The notes under the pieces were generated by a model. It was not told the DNA's origin. It did no database searches and saw only the letters and a program-made list of their open reading frames with translations. Position numbers and translations under genes: made by a program. Shown piece by piece: positions 7,213 to 15,959 of a DNA stretch of 16,705 nt. Source of the stretch: Balneolales bacterium. Lineage in GTDB: Bacteria; Bacteroidota; Rhodothermia; Balneolales; HLUCCA01. How positions within the stretch are numbered: position 1 is the first letter of the stretch; every line of letters starts with the position of its first letter. The stretch spans positions 1 to 16,705 of the forward strand of contig JAIUMT010000034.1 of the NCBI GenBank assembly GCA_022565415.1. Direction: 5' to 3'.

Positions 7213-7371
7213 ATGCTTTAAATCTTTTCCATTTGACTATTGCAAGTCAGGTTTGCGACCTCAAATTTGCCCTACAGAACTCCTGTTCTACAAGCTGTGA
7301 CCACCTGTTTAACACTGTAAACTAAATGGTTATTTGAGCCAATAACCTATTTGAGCACCTTGTTTATGGAC
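7213..7371. other. Convergent intergenic spacer between two terminators
   Basis: No convincing gene is seen. It contains a 7-bp hairpin (GGTTATT 7328-7334 with AATAACC 7341-7347), a 9-bp direct repeat TATTTGAGC (7331-7339 and 7348-7356), and a small AGAAC/GTTCT dyad near 7277-7290. None is strong enough to name. Confidence 0.5.
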
Positions 7372-7406
7372 AAAAAAATAGCCCGCTCCTGAGAAAAAGC
7401 GGGCTA
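7372..7406 (-). terminator. Intrinsic terminator of the minus-strand kgd gene
   Basis: TAGCCCGCT (7379-7387) and AGCGGGCTA (7398-7406) are perfect 9-bp inverted arms around a 10-nt loop. On the minus strand the stem is followed by a run of seven T residues (the A-run at 7372-7378 on the plus strand). It lies 26 bp after the kgd stop. Confidence 0.93.
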
Positions 7407-7432
7407 CTAAAGAAAGCAATTAAACCAGTGGT

Positions 7433-10400
7433 TTAGACTGTCAATGCTCTGCTTACTAATCTTTCTTGTTCAGCTGCGTGGAGTTTCGCCGATCCCGTAG
7501 CAGGAGCCGCAGCACTTACGCGACCAACATACCTAATCGACTGATCATCATTCGTTTGTTCCATTAGTCTGGGCCAAACAAATGTCCATCCGCCCATGTT
7601 CATTGGCTCTTCCTGACACCAAACGACATCCGTTACGTCCTCGTAATTGTCGAGAACTTCACGAACATCGGCATCCGGAAACGGATAAAATTGCTCTAAT
7701 CGCACAACAGCTACATTTTCAATACTCTCATCTTGCTGGTGCTTCAACAAATCGTAGTACACCTTGCCCGAGCAAAATACAACGCGTTTAACTTTCGAAG
7801 GATCAGAAATATGTTGATCATCGATTACAGGCTGGAATTGTCCGTTAGCCAACTCTTCCGCATTCGACAAAGCTTGTGGGTGACGCAATAAACTCTTCGG
7901 TGAAGGAATTATCAACGGCTTTTTCTTCTCCTGTAATGCCTGTCTGCGCAATACATGAAAGTATTGAGCCGGAGTTGTACAGTTCACAACTTGCAAGTTA
8001 TCCTCAGCGCAAAGCTGTAAATAGCGCTCCAAACGGCAAGACGAGTGTTCTGGTCCCTGACCTTCGTACCCATGCGGCAGCAACATCACAACCGAGGATG
8101 TTTGTCCCCATTTGGCTTCACTGCTGGAGATATACTGATCGATGATAATCTGGGCTCCGTTGCTGAAATCACCAAATTGAGCCTCCCAAATCACCAAAGC
8201 ATCCGGATGCGATGTGCTGTAACCAAATTCGAATCCGAGTACAGCAAACTCACTAAGCAGCGAGTTGTAGACCATATATCGGCCCTGATTATCCTTATCG
8301 ATGTTATTGAGTGGAACAAATCGCTCTAACGACTCGGTTCCGTGCAACACGGAATGTCGGTGAGAAAATGTCCCGCGTTCCACATCCTGACCTGATAATC
8401 GAATATCCTTACCTTCAATTAGCAATGTTCCAAGTGCAAGAGCTTCGGCAAACCCCCATTCGATTTTTCGCTCATTATTGGCAACGACTTCATTTCGTTT
8501 TGCAAGAATACGCAGCAATTTCGGGTTCGCATCAAAACTGGTAGGAACTGTATTTAATCGGGTAGCAACGGTTTTCAACGTTTCCATCTCGACAGATGTA
8601 TCTGCCGGAGCAATACGATTCTCTTGAACCGAATCTTTTCGCTCGATATGCTCTTCATTAACTTCAAATGCCGGCACTGACTTCGCATCTTCAAAAGCCT
8701 GCTCCAAAATGGCATCAAACTCAGAGAATATTTGCTCGACTTCTTCACTTGAAAGCTCCCCACGTCGAATCAGTTCTCGGCTATAAACTTCCCGAACGGC
8801 ATTATGAACGTTGATTTCCTTGTAAAGACTTGGTTGCGTGAAAGCCGGTTCATCGCCTTCATTATGACCATGCTTTCTGTAGCAAATCAAATCAACAACC
8901 ACATCTTTTCCAAATTTTTGTCGGTAATCTAGCGACATTTTAATAGCGTGCGCACAAGCCTCCGGATCGTCGCCATTAACGTGGAAAACAGGCGCTAAAA
9001 TCATTTTAGCCAGGTCGGATGCATATGTTGTTGAGCGTCCGTCTTTGGGCAGGGTAGTGAAACCAATCTGATTATTGATGATAACATGAATTGTACCGCC
9101 GGTTTTGTAACCATCAAGCAACGACATATTCAACGTTTCGGCAACAACACCCTGACCTGCAAAAGCGGCATCACCATGAATAAGCAGTGGGAGTACCGTT
9201 TGAGACTTATCGGGGTCTCGTAAATCCTGAAATGCCCTGGCTGCGCCCTCAACGATGGGGTTAACCGATTCGAGGTGACTAGGGTTAGGCATCAAGTCCA
9301 GGCGGATTTCGCCGCCATCAGGAGTTACATGCTTCCCGGAAGTACCCAGGTGATACTTCACATCGCCAGAACCGTGAAACGAAGAAGGATCAATATTACC
9401 ATCAAATTCAGCGAATATTTTCGAGTATGATTTTCCGAGCGTGTTTACCAGCACATTGAGTCGTCCCCGGTGGGCCATCCCCACAAAAACTTCATCAATA
9501 TCATACTTGCCGGCGTGGTTTAGCATGGAATCCAGCATTGGAATAAGTGATTCAGCACCCTCGAGTGAGAATCGTTTATGTCCGACATATTTCTTATGCA
9601 AAAATTCCTCAAAAGCCGCCGCATGATTCAATTTGCGCAGAATGGCAACTTTTTCGTCCTTATCGAAACTGGGAGTGTTCGTGGTCGACTCCATCATCTG
9701 ACGTAGCCATTCGCGCTCCGGACTGTTTTGAATGTAAAGAAATTCAACCCCGATTTTCCTGCAATACGTATCGCGTAGAAGCTGAACAATTTCACGGAGG
9801 GTTGCTTTTTCTTTGCCCCCGAGTCCGCCACAATAGAATTCACGGTCTAAATCCCACATCGAAAGACCAAAATATTCGAGTTCCAACTCCTGATTGCGTT
9901 TCGCTGATTCTCTAAGCGGATTGAGGTCGGCAATGGAATGTCCACGCGATCGATATGCCTGAATTAGCTGAATAACGGCGATGGCTTTTTTATTTGCTTC
10001 CAGGCCGCTTTGGGTTCCGTTCAGGAATCCGGCGTAGTTATCAGTTCCGTAAGAAATTGGTCGGAAAGGAACTTCGAGGTCTGCGAAAATCTGATCGTAA
10101 AAATCTTCTTCGCCATTGAGCAATGAGTGAATTCGTGAAAGAAATTCGCCCGATTCGGCACCCTGAATGATTCGGTGATCGTAGGTGCATGTCATGCTCA
10201 TGACTTTGCTAATGCCCAAGTGATTGAGCACATCCTGAGACATGGCTTGAAATTCGGCAGGGTAGTTCATTGCGCCTGTTGCAATAATTGCTCCCTGACC
10301 TTTCATAAGCCGAGGCATAGACGAAACCGTACCGATGGTACCCGGATTGGTTAAACTGATGGTAGTTCGTTCGAAGTCTGATATTTCGAGTTTGCCACCT

Positions 10401-11092
10401 CGCGCCCGTTTAATCAGGTCGTCGAAAGCGTCCATAAACTCAGAAAATCTCATTTTGTCGACGCCCTTAACATTGGGCACCATCAGACTTCTGGAACCGT
10501 TTCGTCCGGGAAGGTCGATTGCCACACCGAAATTTATAGAACCAGGATCAACGCTGTACGTTTTACCGTCGTTAACTTCATAGTAACAATTCAGAGAAGG
10601 GAATGTTTTCAGCGCCTGAATAATGGCCCAACCAATCAGGTGCGTAAAGGTTACTTTTCTGCTAGTGCGTTGCTCGAGATGTCGGTTCAGCAGAATACGA
10701 TCTTCCCAGAGCATCTTAACCGGCATAACACGCAGCGAAGTTGCAGTAGGAATCTCCAAACTGACTTCCATGTTTTCGGCGATTTTACTGGCCGCACCAC
10801 GGAGCATATTTCGAGAAGCATCCGCCGGAAGTTCAGCTTCTTTGGCTTTTGGTTTTGCCGCAGGTTTAGCTTCTTTTGTGGAAACGCTTTTCTCAGACTT
10901 TGGAGTAGAAATTTGCTGAGGGGTTGTATCAGTTACCGGTTTCGTAGAAGAGCCAGGAACTTCACCTGATTCCATTTCTTCAAAGTACTGTCGCCAGTGA
11001 TTCGGAACGGAGTCTGGATCTTGGCTAAACTGCACATACAATTCCTCTACGAGGGCTGTATTCGGACCGAACACTTCTTCTAAGTTCTTCAA
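7433..11092 (-). CDS. kgd: Fused 2-oxoglutarate dehydrogenase E1 / succinyltransferase-type E2 domain protein (Kgd/OdhA architecture)
   Basis: This 1219-residue protein decarboxylates 2-oxoglutarate with thiamine diphosphate for the TCA cycle. Domains in order: an E1 N-terminal segment ('FGPNTALVEELY', 8-19; 'HWRQYFEEM', 32-40), a low-complexity Ala/Lys/Pro/Ser/Thr linker (about 45-92), an E2 acyltransferase catalytic domain (about 95-335, with the active-site histidine His306 in 'TYDHRIIQGAESG'), then the complete E1 core. The core shows 'GMAHRGRLNVLVN' (538-550), HGDAAFAGQG (639-648) and 'NNQIGFTT' (673-680), ending with the transketolase-like C-terminal domain. There is no lipoyl domain, as in mycobacterial Kgd/corynebacterial OdhA. 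The start must be TTG at 11092: an in-frame TAA lies 18 nt upstream, and the first internal ATG (residue 40) would delete the conserved N-terminal segment. A lipoylated E2 and an E3 must be encoded elsewhere. Confidence 0.95.
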   Translation of the reverse strand: MKNLEEVFGPNTALVEELYVQFSQDPDSVPNHWRQYFEEMESGEVPGSSTKPVTDTTPQQISTPKSEKSVSTKEAKPAAKPKAKEAELPADASRNMLRGAASKIAENMEVSLEIPTATSLRVMPVKMLWEDRILLNRHLEQRTSRKVTFTHLIGWAIIQALKTFPSLNCYYEVNDGKTYSVDPGSINFGVAIDLPGRNGSRSLMVPNVKGVDKMRFSEFMDAFDDLIKRARGGKLEISDFERTTISLTNPGTIGTVSSMPRLMKGQGAIIATGAMNYPAEFQAMSQDVLNHLGISKVMSMTCTYDHRIIQGAESGEFLSRIHSLLNGEEDFYDQIFADLEVPFRPISYGTDNYAGFLNGTQSGLEANKKAIAVIQLIQAYRSRGHSIADLNPLRESAKRNQELELEYFGLSMWDLDREFYCGGLGGKEKATLREIVQLLRDTYCRKIGVEFLYIQNSPEREWLRQMMESTTNTPSFDKDEKVAILRKLNHAAAFEEFLHKKYVGHKRFSLEGAESLIPMLDSMLNHAGKYDIDEVFVGMAHRGRLNVLVNTLGKSYSKIFAEFDGNIDPSSFHGSGDVKYHLGTSGKHVTPDGGEIRLDLMPNPSHLESVNPIVEGAARAFQDLRDPDKSQTVLPLLIHGDAAFAGQGVVAETLNMSLLDGYKTGGTIHVIINNQIGFTTLPKDGRSTTYASDLAKMILAPVFHVNGDDPEACAHAIKMSLDYRQKFGKDVVVDLICYRKHGHNEGDEPAFTQPSLYKEINVHNAVREVYSRELIRRGELSSEEVEQIFSEFDAILEQAFEDAKSVPAFEVNEEHIERKDSVQENRIAPADTSVEMETLKTVATRLNTVPTSFDANPKLLRILAKRNEVVANNERKIEWGFAEALALGTLLIEGKDIRLSGQDVERGTFSHRHSVLHGTESLERFVPLNNIDKDNQGRYMVYNSLLSEFAVLGFEFGYSTSHPDALVIWEAQFGDFSNGAQIIIDQYISSSEAKWGQTSSVVMLLPHGYEGQGPEHSSCRLERYLQLCAEDNLQVVNCTTPAQYFHVLRRQALQEKKKPLIIPSPKSLLRHPQALSNAEELANGQFQPVIDDQHISDPSKVKRVVFCSGKVYYDLLKHQQDESIENVAVVRLEQFYPFPDADVREVLDNYEDVTDVVWCQEEPMNMGGWTFVWPRLMEQTNDDQSIRYVGRVSAAAPATGSAKLHAAEQERLVSRALTV

Positions 11093-11181
11093 TGTATTGG
11101 CTATATGATGTTAATACGGGCGTTGTATAAACTCTGTTTTGGCGGTGTTTATCCTGTATGATTTCCTTACTAACTAACGCG

Positions 11182-11212
11182 CAAAACTATGTTGAAATAA
11201 TAAACTCTGAAA
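11182..11212 (-). promoter_or_regulatory. Candidate Bacteroidota-type promoter for kgd
   Basis: Read on the minus strand, TAGTTTTG (plus 11182-11189) matches the Bacteroidota -7 consensus TAnnTTTG exactly. TTTC (plus 11209-11212) lies 19 bp upstream, where TTTG is expected at -33. The implied leader before the TTG start is about 85 nt. Motif match only. Confidence 0.4.
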
Positions 11213-11236
11213 TTACCGATTTCAGCTATTAAAGTC

Positions 11237-11272
11237 GATGTGAAAAATGTCACTTTCGCACCTTTTCACATC
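11237..11272. promoter_or_regulatory. CRP/FNR-like dyad and 10-bp inverted repeat in the kgd/pepF divergent region
   Basis: TGTGA-N6-TCACT at 11239-11254 matches the CRP consensus TGTGA-N6-TCACA at nine of ten positions. The left half also belongs to a longer perfect inverted repeat, GATGTGAAAA (11237-11246) with TTTTCACATC (11263-11272), whose right arm holds another TCACA. It lies about 70 bp upstream of the estimated kgd transcription start and about 95 bp before the pepF ATG, so it could act on either gene. Binding by any protein is inferred from the motif. Confidence 0.45.
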
Positions 11273-11367
11273 CGTTAAAACATGGAAAAAACACATTATG
11301 CAAACGCTTATTTGGTATATTCACGCAAATGAAATAAGTAAACAACTAACGCTAGAGAATATCACGA

Positions 11368-13164
11368 ATGCAACCATCTACCAAACAAACCGGAGCAGAG
11401 AATATATTTTGGGATTTAAGCGATTTGTACAAGAACGCCGACGATCCACAATTTGAACTCGATAAAACATTTCTAAGGGAGCAGGCTGAGCTTTTTGAGT
11501 CGACCTACCGTGGCAAAATCGCAGATTTAGACGCAAAAGAGTTGGTTCAAATCCTTACTCAGTACGAAACTATTAGCGATACCCTCGGAAAAATGGGCAG
11601 TTTCGCCTACTTGCAATGGTCTACCAACACCGAAAACGCCGATTTCGGTAAGCTGATGCAGTCTGTAAACGAGTTCTCTTCTGAGTTATCTCAGAAACTG
11701 GTCTTTTTTGATGTAGAATGGCTTGCTGTGGATGAAGACAAGGCCACGGAATTGATCAACGACGAACTCCTGCAAAGTAGACGACACTTTTTACTCGCAT
11801 CACGTCGATACAAAGAACACATCCTGTCTGAAAAAGAAGAGCAAATTCTTACTGCTAAGTCCGTCACCGGATCGAATGCCTGGGTTCGGTACTTCGATGA
11901 GACACTCGGAGCGGCCCGGTTTGAACTCGACGGTGAAACACTCACCGAGCAGGAAGTTCTCAGCAAAATGCACGAATCGGATCGTGAACTTCGAAAGCGT
12001 GCCGCAGATAGTCTTACTGAGGGGTTCAAAAAACACAAACGAACCCTCACATTCATCTTTAACACATTGCTGGCGGATAAATTCACCAATGACACCCTCC
12101 GAAAGTATCCGAAGTGGATTTCCGGACGGAATTTGTCGAACCAGATTGCCGATGAAACGGTCGACACTCTCGTCGGATCTGTGAAAGATCACTATCATAT
12201 CGTTCAGCGGTATTACAAACTCAAGCAGTCACTTCTCGGCTACGAAGATTTCTGTGAATACGACCGCTACGCGCCACTTCTTCAGAATGAATCTACTGTT
12301 AAATGGGATGAAGCCCGTGAAATGGTACTTGAGTCGTTCGACGGATTTCATCCGGAAATGGGCTCAATCGCCCGACGATTTTTCGACGAGAATTGGATCG
12401 ATGCGGCAATTCGTCCGGGTAAACGGGGTGGGGCATACTCTGCCAGTACCGTGCCTTCGGTTCACCCCTATGTTTTTATGAATTATGATGGTCGCGTGCG
12501 TGATGTACAAACGTTGGCGCACGAATTAGGCCACGGAGTTCACCAGTATTTGTCCCGCGAGCAGGGTGTGTTGCAGAGCGATACTCCGCTAACCACGGCC
12601 GAAACCGCATCTGTCTTTGCAGAAATGCTTGTTTTTCAAAAGCTCATGCGCGAACTGGACGATCCGAAGGAGAAACTGGCGCTTTTGATGGGAAAAATTG
12701 ACGATACCATTGCCACCGTATTTCGTCAGGTTTCGATGAATCGTTTTGAGGAGGCCATTCATACCGCCCGCCGCGAAGAAGGGGAACTCACCGCCGACCG
12801 ATTCAGCGAACTATGGCGCGAAACGCAGGTTGACCTCTACGGCGATTCTGTCACCCTCACAGAGAATTATGATCTTTGGTGGTGCTATATTCCTCATTTT
12901 CTGCACACCCCGGGATATGTTTATGCCTATGCGTTTGGAGAATTGCTGGTTCTGGCTCTTTACGATAAATTCGAGAAGGGAGAAGAAGGTTTTCAGGAGA
13001 AATATGTTGAGCTTCTGCGTGCAGGAGGCAGCGATTGGCCCGAAAATTTGGTCGGAAAACTAGGCGTCGATATTAATGACACTTCATTTTGGAACAACGG
13101 CTTGGGAATTGTAGATTCATTAGTGAAAGAAGCCGAAGAGTTGGCCAAATCTTTGAAAAAATAG
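11368..13164 (+). CDS. pepF: M3 family oligoendopeptidase (PepF-like)
   Basis: This 598-residue zinc metallopeptidase probably cleaves short cytosolic peptides. The catalytic motif HELGH (385-389, in 'QTLAHELGHGVHQY') gives two zinc-binding histidines and the catalytic Glu386; Glu412 in 'TTAETASVFAEM' is the expected third zinc ligand. The N-terminal helical half includes the 'LGKMGSFAYLQWSTNT' segment typical of the PepF/M3B family, and 'GKRGGAYSAS' (351-360) precedes the active site. 'HTPGYVYAYAFGELLVLALY' near the C-terminus matches the conserved substrate-binding region of M3B enzymes. There is no signal peptide. The ATG at 11368 puts the family start 'ENIFWDLSDLY' at residue 11, as usual. 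It is the first gene of a unit with the next two genes, separated by only 3 nt from the one downstream. Confidence 0.95.
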   Translation: MQPSTKQTGAENIFWDLSDLYKNADDPQFELDKTFLREQAELFESTYRGKIADLDAKELVQILTQYETISDTLGKMGSFAYLQWSTNTENADFGKLMQSVNEFSSELSQKLVFFDVEWLAVDEDKATELINDELLQSRRHFLLASRRYKEHILSEKEEQILTAKSVTGSNAWVRYFDETLGAARFELDGETLTEQEVLSKMHESDRELRKRAADSLTEGFKKHKRTLTFIFNTLLADKFTNDTLRKYPKWISGRNLSNQIADETVDTLVGSVKDHYHIVQRYYKLKQSLLGYEDFCEYDRYAPLLQNESTVKWDEAREMVLESFDGFHPEMGSIARRFFDENWIDAAIRPGKRGGAYSASTVPSVHPYVFMNYDGRVRDVQTLAHELGHGVHQYLSREQGVLQSDTPLTTAETASVFAEMLVFQKLMRELDDPKEKLALLMGKIDDTIATVFRQVSMNRFEEAIHTARREEGELTADRFSELWRETQVDLYGDSVTLTENYDLWWCYIPHFLHTPGYVYAYAFGELLVLALYDKFEKGEEGFQEKYVELLRAGGSDWPENLVGKLGVDINDTSFWNNGLGIVDSLVKEAEELAKSLKK

Positions 13165-13167
13165 TTC

Positions 13168-14664
13168 ATGCCAGAAGTACGAAATCACGTTATCGATAAC
13201 GATCCCATTGCTGAAAAACGCGAAGAACGCGCATTACGAAATTTCAAACAGGTTTTGCGGGAGATGTTATACCTGTTGATGCAATCGACACGGTGCGACA
13301 CAGCTAGTTTGCATTGGGTAAACAAAGACAGAAAACAGTTTGTACTCGAAGCCTCTTGCAGCAGGTTGGAGCAGGCTATGTTTCAGGACCGGGTGCAATT
13401 TGAGAACTCCTATCTCGAAGACTATCAGGATTTAACTGAGCCAATTCAGCTAGAAGTGGGCGTTCATCTGCAACCCGAGCAACTCACGCATTACTACAAA
13501 GAGGCTCCGGTGCGCTTTTTGAATGTGCTTACGTTCATGAATCGTGGCGACACGGTTGCACTTACGGTGCTGGAATCGGCCGACTCGACAATCACATCAG
13601 AAGACGAAGAAGCCGTAGTTTCGTACACAAATGCGCTGGGAAACCTGCTTTACACATTTTTAGAACTCAGTGACTTATCTGTAAATGAATCGCAATGGGT
13701 TGAGTACGATGAAATGCTCGATCAGGTGAATTCCCGCGACGATCATGCCTTGTTGCTCGATAACGTAATGTCTCAGCTACAAGGATTTTTACACAAAGGT
13801 GGTGTGAGCATGCTTTGCCGCGGCGCAGATGGTTGGAGAGTGGTGCTGAATTCGGCTTATTCTGCCAATGCACCGGCGATCGGATCTGTGCTGCACGAAA
13901 ATACCATCGCCTATGAGGCTTTGAAGTCAGGCAAACCAGAGTTCTCGATTCATTTCAATGGAAATCCCCGACGAGTGTCGACCTCCGAACCCATTTCTCA
14001 GGGCGCAAGTTTGGCGATTCCGCTACTACTGCACGATCGGCGTCAGGCCGTGTTTGTGGTTTACGACGAAAACCCGTTGCTTTTCAAGGAATCCATCAAG
14101 CACAAACTTTCGAACTTGGTGCGCGTGGCCTCCCTCAAAATGATGGCATCGCGCGAGTCGTACAAGGTGAACACCGATTTCATGGCGAATTCCACGGGCG
14201 CGTTTACCGCTCCGATCGTAGAAAGAACCATCTACCGCCAACTCAAACGCACGCGGTTGTTCCCGGAGGAGCATACCTGGGTTGCGATGTTCTCTTGCGA
14301 CGAAATCAATACGTTAAGAACCCGGTACGGAATGGAGGATTTGGCCGATATCCAAAAGCAGGTTGTGCGCAAAAGTGTGATGCAAGGCGAGCAGACCTCC
14401 GGAATTATCGGATTTCATGCCGACTACATTTACACCGCTGTGATTCAATCCTCCCGCGAAGATGGAATCGACGATTGGCTCGCTCACATGCTCTTGCAGC
14501 AGGAAAAACCGTATGAATGTTCTGAGGATGAAATCAAATTGAGTTTCCGGGTAGGATACACGCGGTTATCGTCGGAGGCAACCGACGTTTATCAGGTTCT
14601 CAAATCAATTAAAACGGCATTTTCGGATGCCAGCAGAAGTTCTAAATTTTCAGTGGAAGTTTAA
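13168..14664 (+). CDS. GAF-GAF protein with a C-terminal degenerate GGDEF-like domain
   Basis: This 498-residue soluble protein has no transmembrane segment or signal peptide. Residues about 24-168 and 190-325 look like two GAF-type sensory domains (alpha/beta pattern; 'CDTASLHWVNKDRKQFVLEA' and 'GASLAIPLLLHDRRQAVFVVYD' resemble GAF strands). Residues about 350-490 follow the secondary-structure order of a GGDEF domain: 'WVAMFSCDEINTLRTRYG', a helix, 'GFHADYIYTAVI' where GG(D/E)EF would lie, 'LSFRVGYTRL' resembling the 'VTISIGIA' strand, and a final helix. The catalytic GGDEF motif is absent, so it is unlikely to make cyclic di-GMP. I infer a ligand-sensing or regulatory protein; the ligand and partner are unknown. 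It sits 3 nt after pepF and 3 nt before deoB. The domain assignment is by pattern and should be read as tentative. Confidence 0.6.
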   Translation: MPEVRNHVIDNDPIAEKREERALRNFKQVLREMLYLLMQSTRCDTASLHWVNKDRKQFVLEASCSRLEQAMFQDRVQFENSYLEDYQDLTEPIQLEVGVHLQPEQLTHYYKEAPVRFLNVLTFMNRGDTVALTVLESADSTITSEDEEAVVSYTNALGNLLYTFLELSDLSVNESQWVEYDEMLDQVNSRDDHALLLDNVMSQLQGFLHKGGVSMLCRGADGWRVVLNSAYSANAPAIGSVLHENTIAYEALKSGKPEFSIHFNGNPRRVSTSEPISQGASLAIPLLLHDRRQAVFVVYDENPLLFKESIKHKLSNLVRVASLKMMASRESYKVNTDFMANSTGAFTAPIVERTIYRQLKRTRLFPEEHTWVAMFSCDEINTLRTRYGMEDLADIQKQVVRKSVMQGEQTSGIIGFHADYIYTAVIQSSREDGIDDWLAHMLLQQEKPYECSEDEIKLSFRVGYTRLSSEATDVYQVLKSIKTAFSDASRSSKFSVEV

Positions 14665-14667
14665 TTT

Positions 14668-15831
14668 ATGGCGAATGTTTACTTGGTAATTGTTGATGGA
14701 TTAGGCGTTGGGGCTCAAGAAGATGCGTATTTGTATGGGGATGTTGGTACGAACACCGCAGGACATGTTGCAGCGGTGACCCGATGTGCCCTTCCGAATA
14801 TGGAAAAACTAGGTTTTGGCAATATAATTCCGATCGACACCGTGCCCCCGGTGAAGTCCCCATCAGCAGCCTGGGGAAAAATGAGAGAAGTTTCGGCCGG
14901 AAAGGACAGTACTACGGGTCATTGGGAGATTGCCGGCGTGACCATGAATAAGCCGTTTCCTACGTATCCGAATGGATTTCCCGACGATGTTGTACAGGCA
15001 TTTTGTAAGTCGGTCGGCGTTGACGGCATACTGGCCAATGCTCCGTACAGCGGCACCGACGTAATTCAGCAGTTTGGCGACGAACACTGCGCTACCGGAA
15101 AACCCATTGTGTACACCTCCGCCGATAGCGTATTTCAAGTTGCATGTCATGTCGAGACAACTGATCTGGAAACGTTGTACAAATGGTGCGAAATTGCCCG
15201 GGAACAGATTATGGTGGACGAGCACGCCGTGGGCCGGGTTATTGCCCGACCATTTACAGGCGAATCGGGTGCTTACACAAGACTTTCCGATCAACGCCAC
15301 GATTTTTCGTTGTTGCCTCCATATCCGAATTTACCCGAGTATTTGCAGAATGAGGGCGTCAAAACGTATTCGGTGGGTAAAATTATCGACTTATTTGCCG
15401 AAAAAGGGTTCGATCAATATCGTCGAACGAAGAACAATCCTGAGGGAATTGCGCAGTTATTGAATGTGATGAGCGCCGTTAAGGATAGTTTTGTGTTTGT
15501 GAACCTGATTGATACCGATCAGCTGTTCGGACACCGAAATGATCCCCACGGATTCGGTGCATCGCTTGAGGAATTCGATAGAGCTTTGCCAGCAATTCTA
15601 GGAAAACTGGGCAAAGATGATGTTCTCATCATAACGGGCGACCATGGAAATGATCCGACTACACCGGGTACCGATCACTCTCGCGAGTTTGTCCCCGTTT
15701 TGGTGTATCCGGCCGCTGCTGCAGTTGGAACAGAACTCGGAATTCGCGCATCGTTTCGGGATGTGGCCGCTTCGGTTGTTCAGTACTATGGCAAGGCAAA
15801 TCCATTTGATGGAATATCGTTTTTGAAATAG
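14668..15831 (+). CDS. deoB: Phosphopentomutase
   Basis: This 387-residue enzyme interconverts (deoxy)ribose-1-phosphate and -5-phosphate in nucleoside salvage. Alkaline-phosphatase-superfamily motifs are all present: 'VIVDGLGVG' with metal ligand Asp10, 'KDSTTGHWE' (79-87) with the phospho-accepting threonine (Thr82 or Thr83), 'TSADSVFQ' with Asp153, 'DTDQLFGHRND' with Asp284 and His289, 'TGDHGNDPT' with Asp325 and His326, and 'TDHSRE' with His337. The length and the inserted cap region between about 100 and 220 are normal for DeoB. The start at 14668 lies 3 nt after the previous stop, indicating translational coupling with the GAF-domain gene. No other deoxyribose genes (deoA, deoC, deoD) are in the window, so its pairing here is with a peptidase and a putative sensor. 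Confidence 0.97.
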   Translation: MANVYLVIVDGLGVGAQEDAYLYGDVGTNTAGHVAAVTRCALPNMEKLGFGNIIPIDTVPPVKSPSAAWGKMREVSAGKDSTTGHWEIAGVTMNKPFPTYPNGFPDDVVQAFCKSVGVDGILANAPYSGTDVIQQFGDEHCATGKPIVYTSADSVFQVACHVETTDLETLYKWCEIAREQIMVDEHAVGRVIARPFTGESGAYTRLSDQRHDFSLLPPYPNLPEYLQNEGVKTYSVGKIIDLFAEKGFDQYRRTKNNPEGIAQLLNVMSAVKDSFVFVNLIDTDQLFGHRNDPHGFGASLEEFDRALPAILGKLGKDDVLIITGDHGNDPTTPGTDHSREFVPVLVYPAAAAVGTELGIRASFRDVAASVVQYYGKANPFDGISFLK

Positions 15832-15959
15832 TGATTTACCCATGATTGCTTGGAATATCACGGGAAATCTTCTTACTTTCAAAATAAGCAGATAATGCGC
15901 ACGGGCGCTGATTTCTTCGTTTCGCACTAACAAGTAACATCAAAACGGACGACACTCAC
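15832..15959 (+). promoter_or_regulatory. rpoD upstream region with a weak candidate promoter
   Basis: The best pair I see is TTGGAA at 15850-15855 and TACTTTC at 15874-15880, 18 bp apart, resembling a Bacteroidota TTG / TAnnTTTG pair with mismatches. No terminator hairpin for deoB is evident, so read-through from the pepF-deoB unit into rpoD is possible. Confidence 0.25.

Noticed and set aside
7328..7356. Direct repeat TATTTGAGC and overlapping hairpin as a possible small RNA or repeat array
   Set aside because: There are only two 9-bp copies and a 7-bp stem; this is too little to separate from chance in a 158-bp AT-rich spacer.
7433..11092. Missing lipoyl domain in kgd as evidence of a deletion
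   Set aside because: Actinobacterial Kgd/OdhA proteins have the same domain order without a lipoyl domain, so this is the normal architecture of the fused form.
11691..12198. Overlapping antisense open frames (158 and 132 codons) inside pepF
   Set aside because: They are opposite a conserved M3 peptidase; their low-complexity Ser/Arg composition is typical of a reverse-complement shadow.
14863..15300. Antisense open frame (145 codons) inside deoB
   Set aside because: It lies across the conserved catalytic and cap regions of phosphopentomutase with no domain of its own.
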